From positions 1 to 46,578 of the forward strand of contig JANYHG010000224.1 in NCBI GenBank assembly GCA_025359165.1: a stretch of 46,578 bases of DNA, in the 5' to 3' direction. Made by a program: the position numbers and the translations under genes. The stretch is from Hyphomicrobiaceae bacterium. GTDB taxonomy: Bacteria; Pseudomonadota; Alphaproteobacteria; Rhizobiales; Hyphomicrobiaceae. Below are positions 44,512 to 46,578 of this stretch, in pieces (the stretch's first letter is position 1; each line of letters opens with the position of its first letter). The notes under the pieces were generated by a model. It had not been told where the DNA came from, searched no databases, and was given only the letters and a program-made list of their open reading frames with translations.

Positions 44512-46578
<2,067 letters not shown>

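Overview
The window reads as a chromosomal segment of a high-GC alphaproteobacterium, most likely Hyphomicrobiales (Rhizobiales). The grounds are the ahcY-divL-tsaE-murU-addB-addA-trxA order, a DivL-type kinase with tyrosine at the phosphoacceptor position, an EcfG-type promoter (GGAAC-N16-CGTT), a Tad-pilus TadG-like protein, and the tRNA-Trp-secE-nusG-rplKAJL-rpoB block. I see no insertion sequence, prophage or CRISPR array. The genus cannot be fixed from the sequence alone.

Layout. (1) 1-969: 5' part of a TadG-like pilus assembly gene, minus strand. (2) 1.0-14.2 kb, plus strand: ahcY behind a perfect 26-bp dyad and ahead of a strong terminator, then divL, tsaE, a MurU-like nucleotidyltransferase, the addB-addA recombination nuclease and trxA. 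These are cell-cycle, tRNA-modification, wall-recycling, DNA-repair and redox functions. (3) 14.2-20.4 kb: a DCC-family protein and chorismate synthase (minus), a small secreted protein and an HdeD-like membrane protein (plus), then a histidine phosphatase and a fused beta-oxidation enzyme (minus). (4) 20.3-23.6 kb: a three-gene nitrate-type ABC importer behind a near-consensus sigma-54 promoter. (5) 24.1-30.1 kb: a KaiC-like ATPase and a hybrid histidine kinase behind an EcfG-type promoter, followed by two glycosyltransferases that look like a polyprenyl-phosphate sugar synthase and its user. (6) 30.1-39.5 kb, almost all minus strand: rhodanese, Tat-exported amidohydrolase, DUF1194, CoA-ester lyase, DUF4236, HerA-like ATPase, DUF6111, CoA-type Nudix hydrolase, alkylsulfatase-type metallo-hydrolase and a small secreted protein. 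Two inverted copies of a palindromic repeat lie in this part. (7) 39.6-46.6 kb, plus strand: YbjQ-family protein, tRNA-Trp, secE, nusG, rplK, rplA, rplJ, rplL and the first 689 codons of rpoB, with long structured leaders before rplJ and rpoB.

How it works together. Most blocks are housekeeping. The most interesting unit is the KaiC-like/hybrid-kinase pair: it has no kaiA or kaiB nearby, its kinase starts with an Asp-less receiver-like domain, and an EcfG-type promoter suggests control by the PhyR-EcfG general stress response. The nitrate-type importer has its own nitrogen-type promoter but no reductase genes beside it. Gaps in conserved clusters (no AmgK-type kinase before murU, no cca after DUF6111, no tuf before tRNA-Trp) suggest local rearrangement. 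Gene order outside this window and all database searches are unavailable here, so family names rest on motif recognition.
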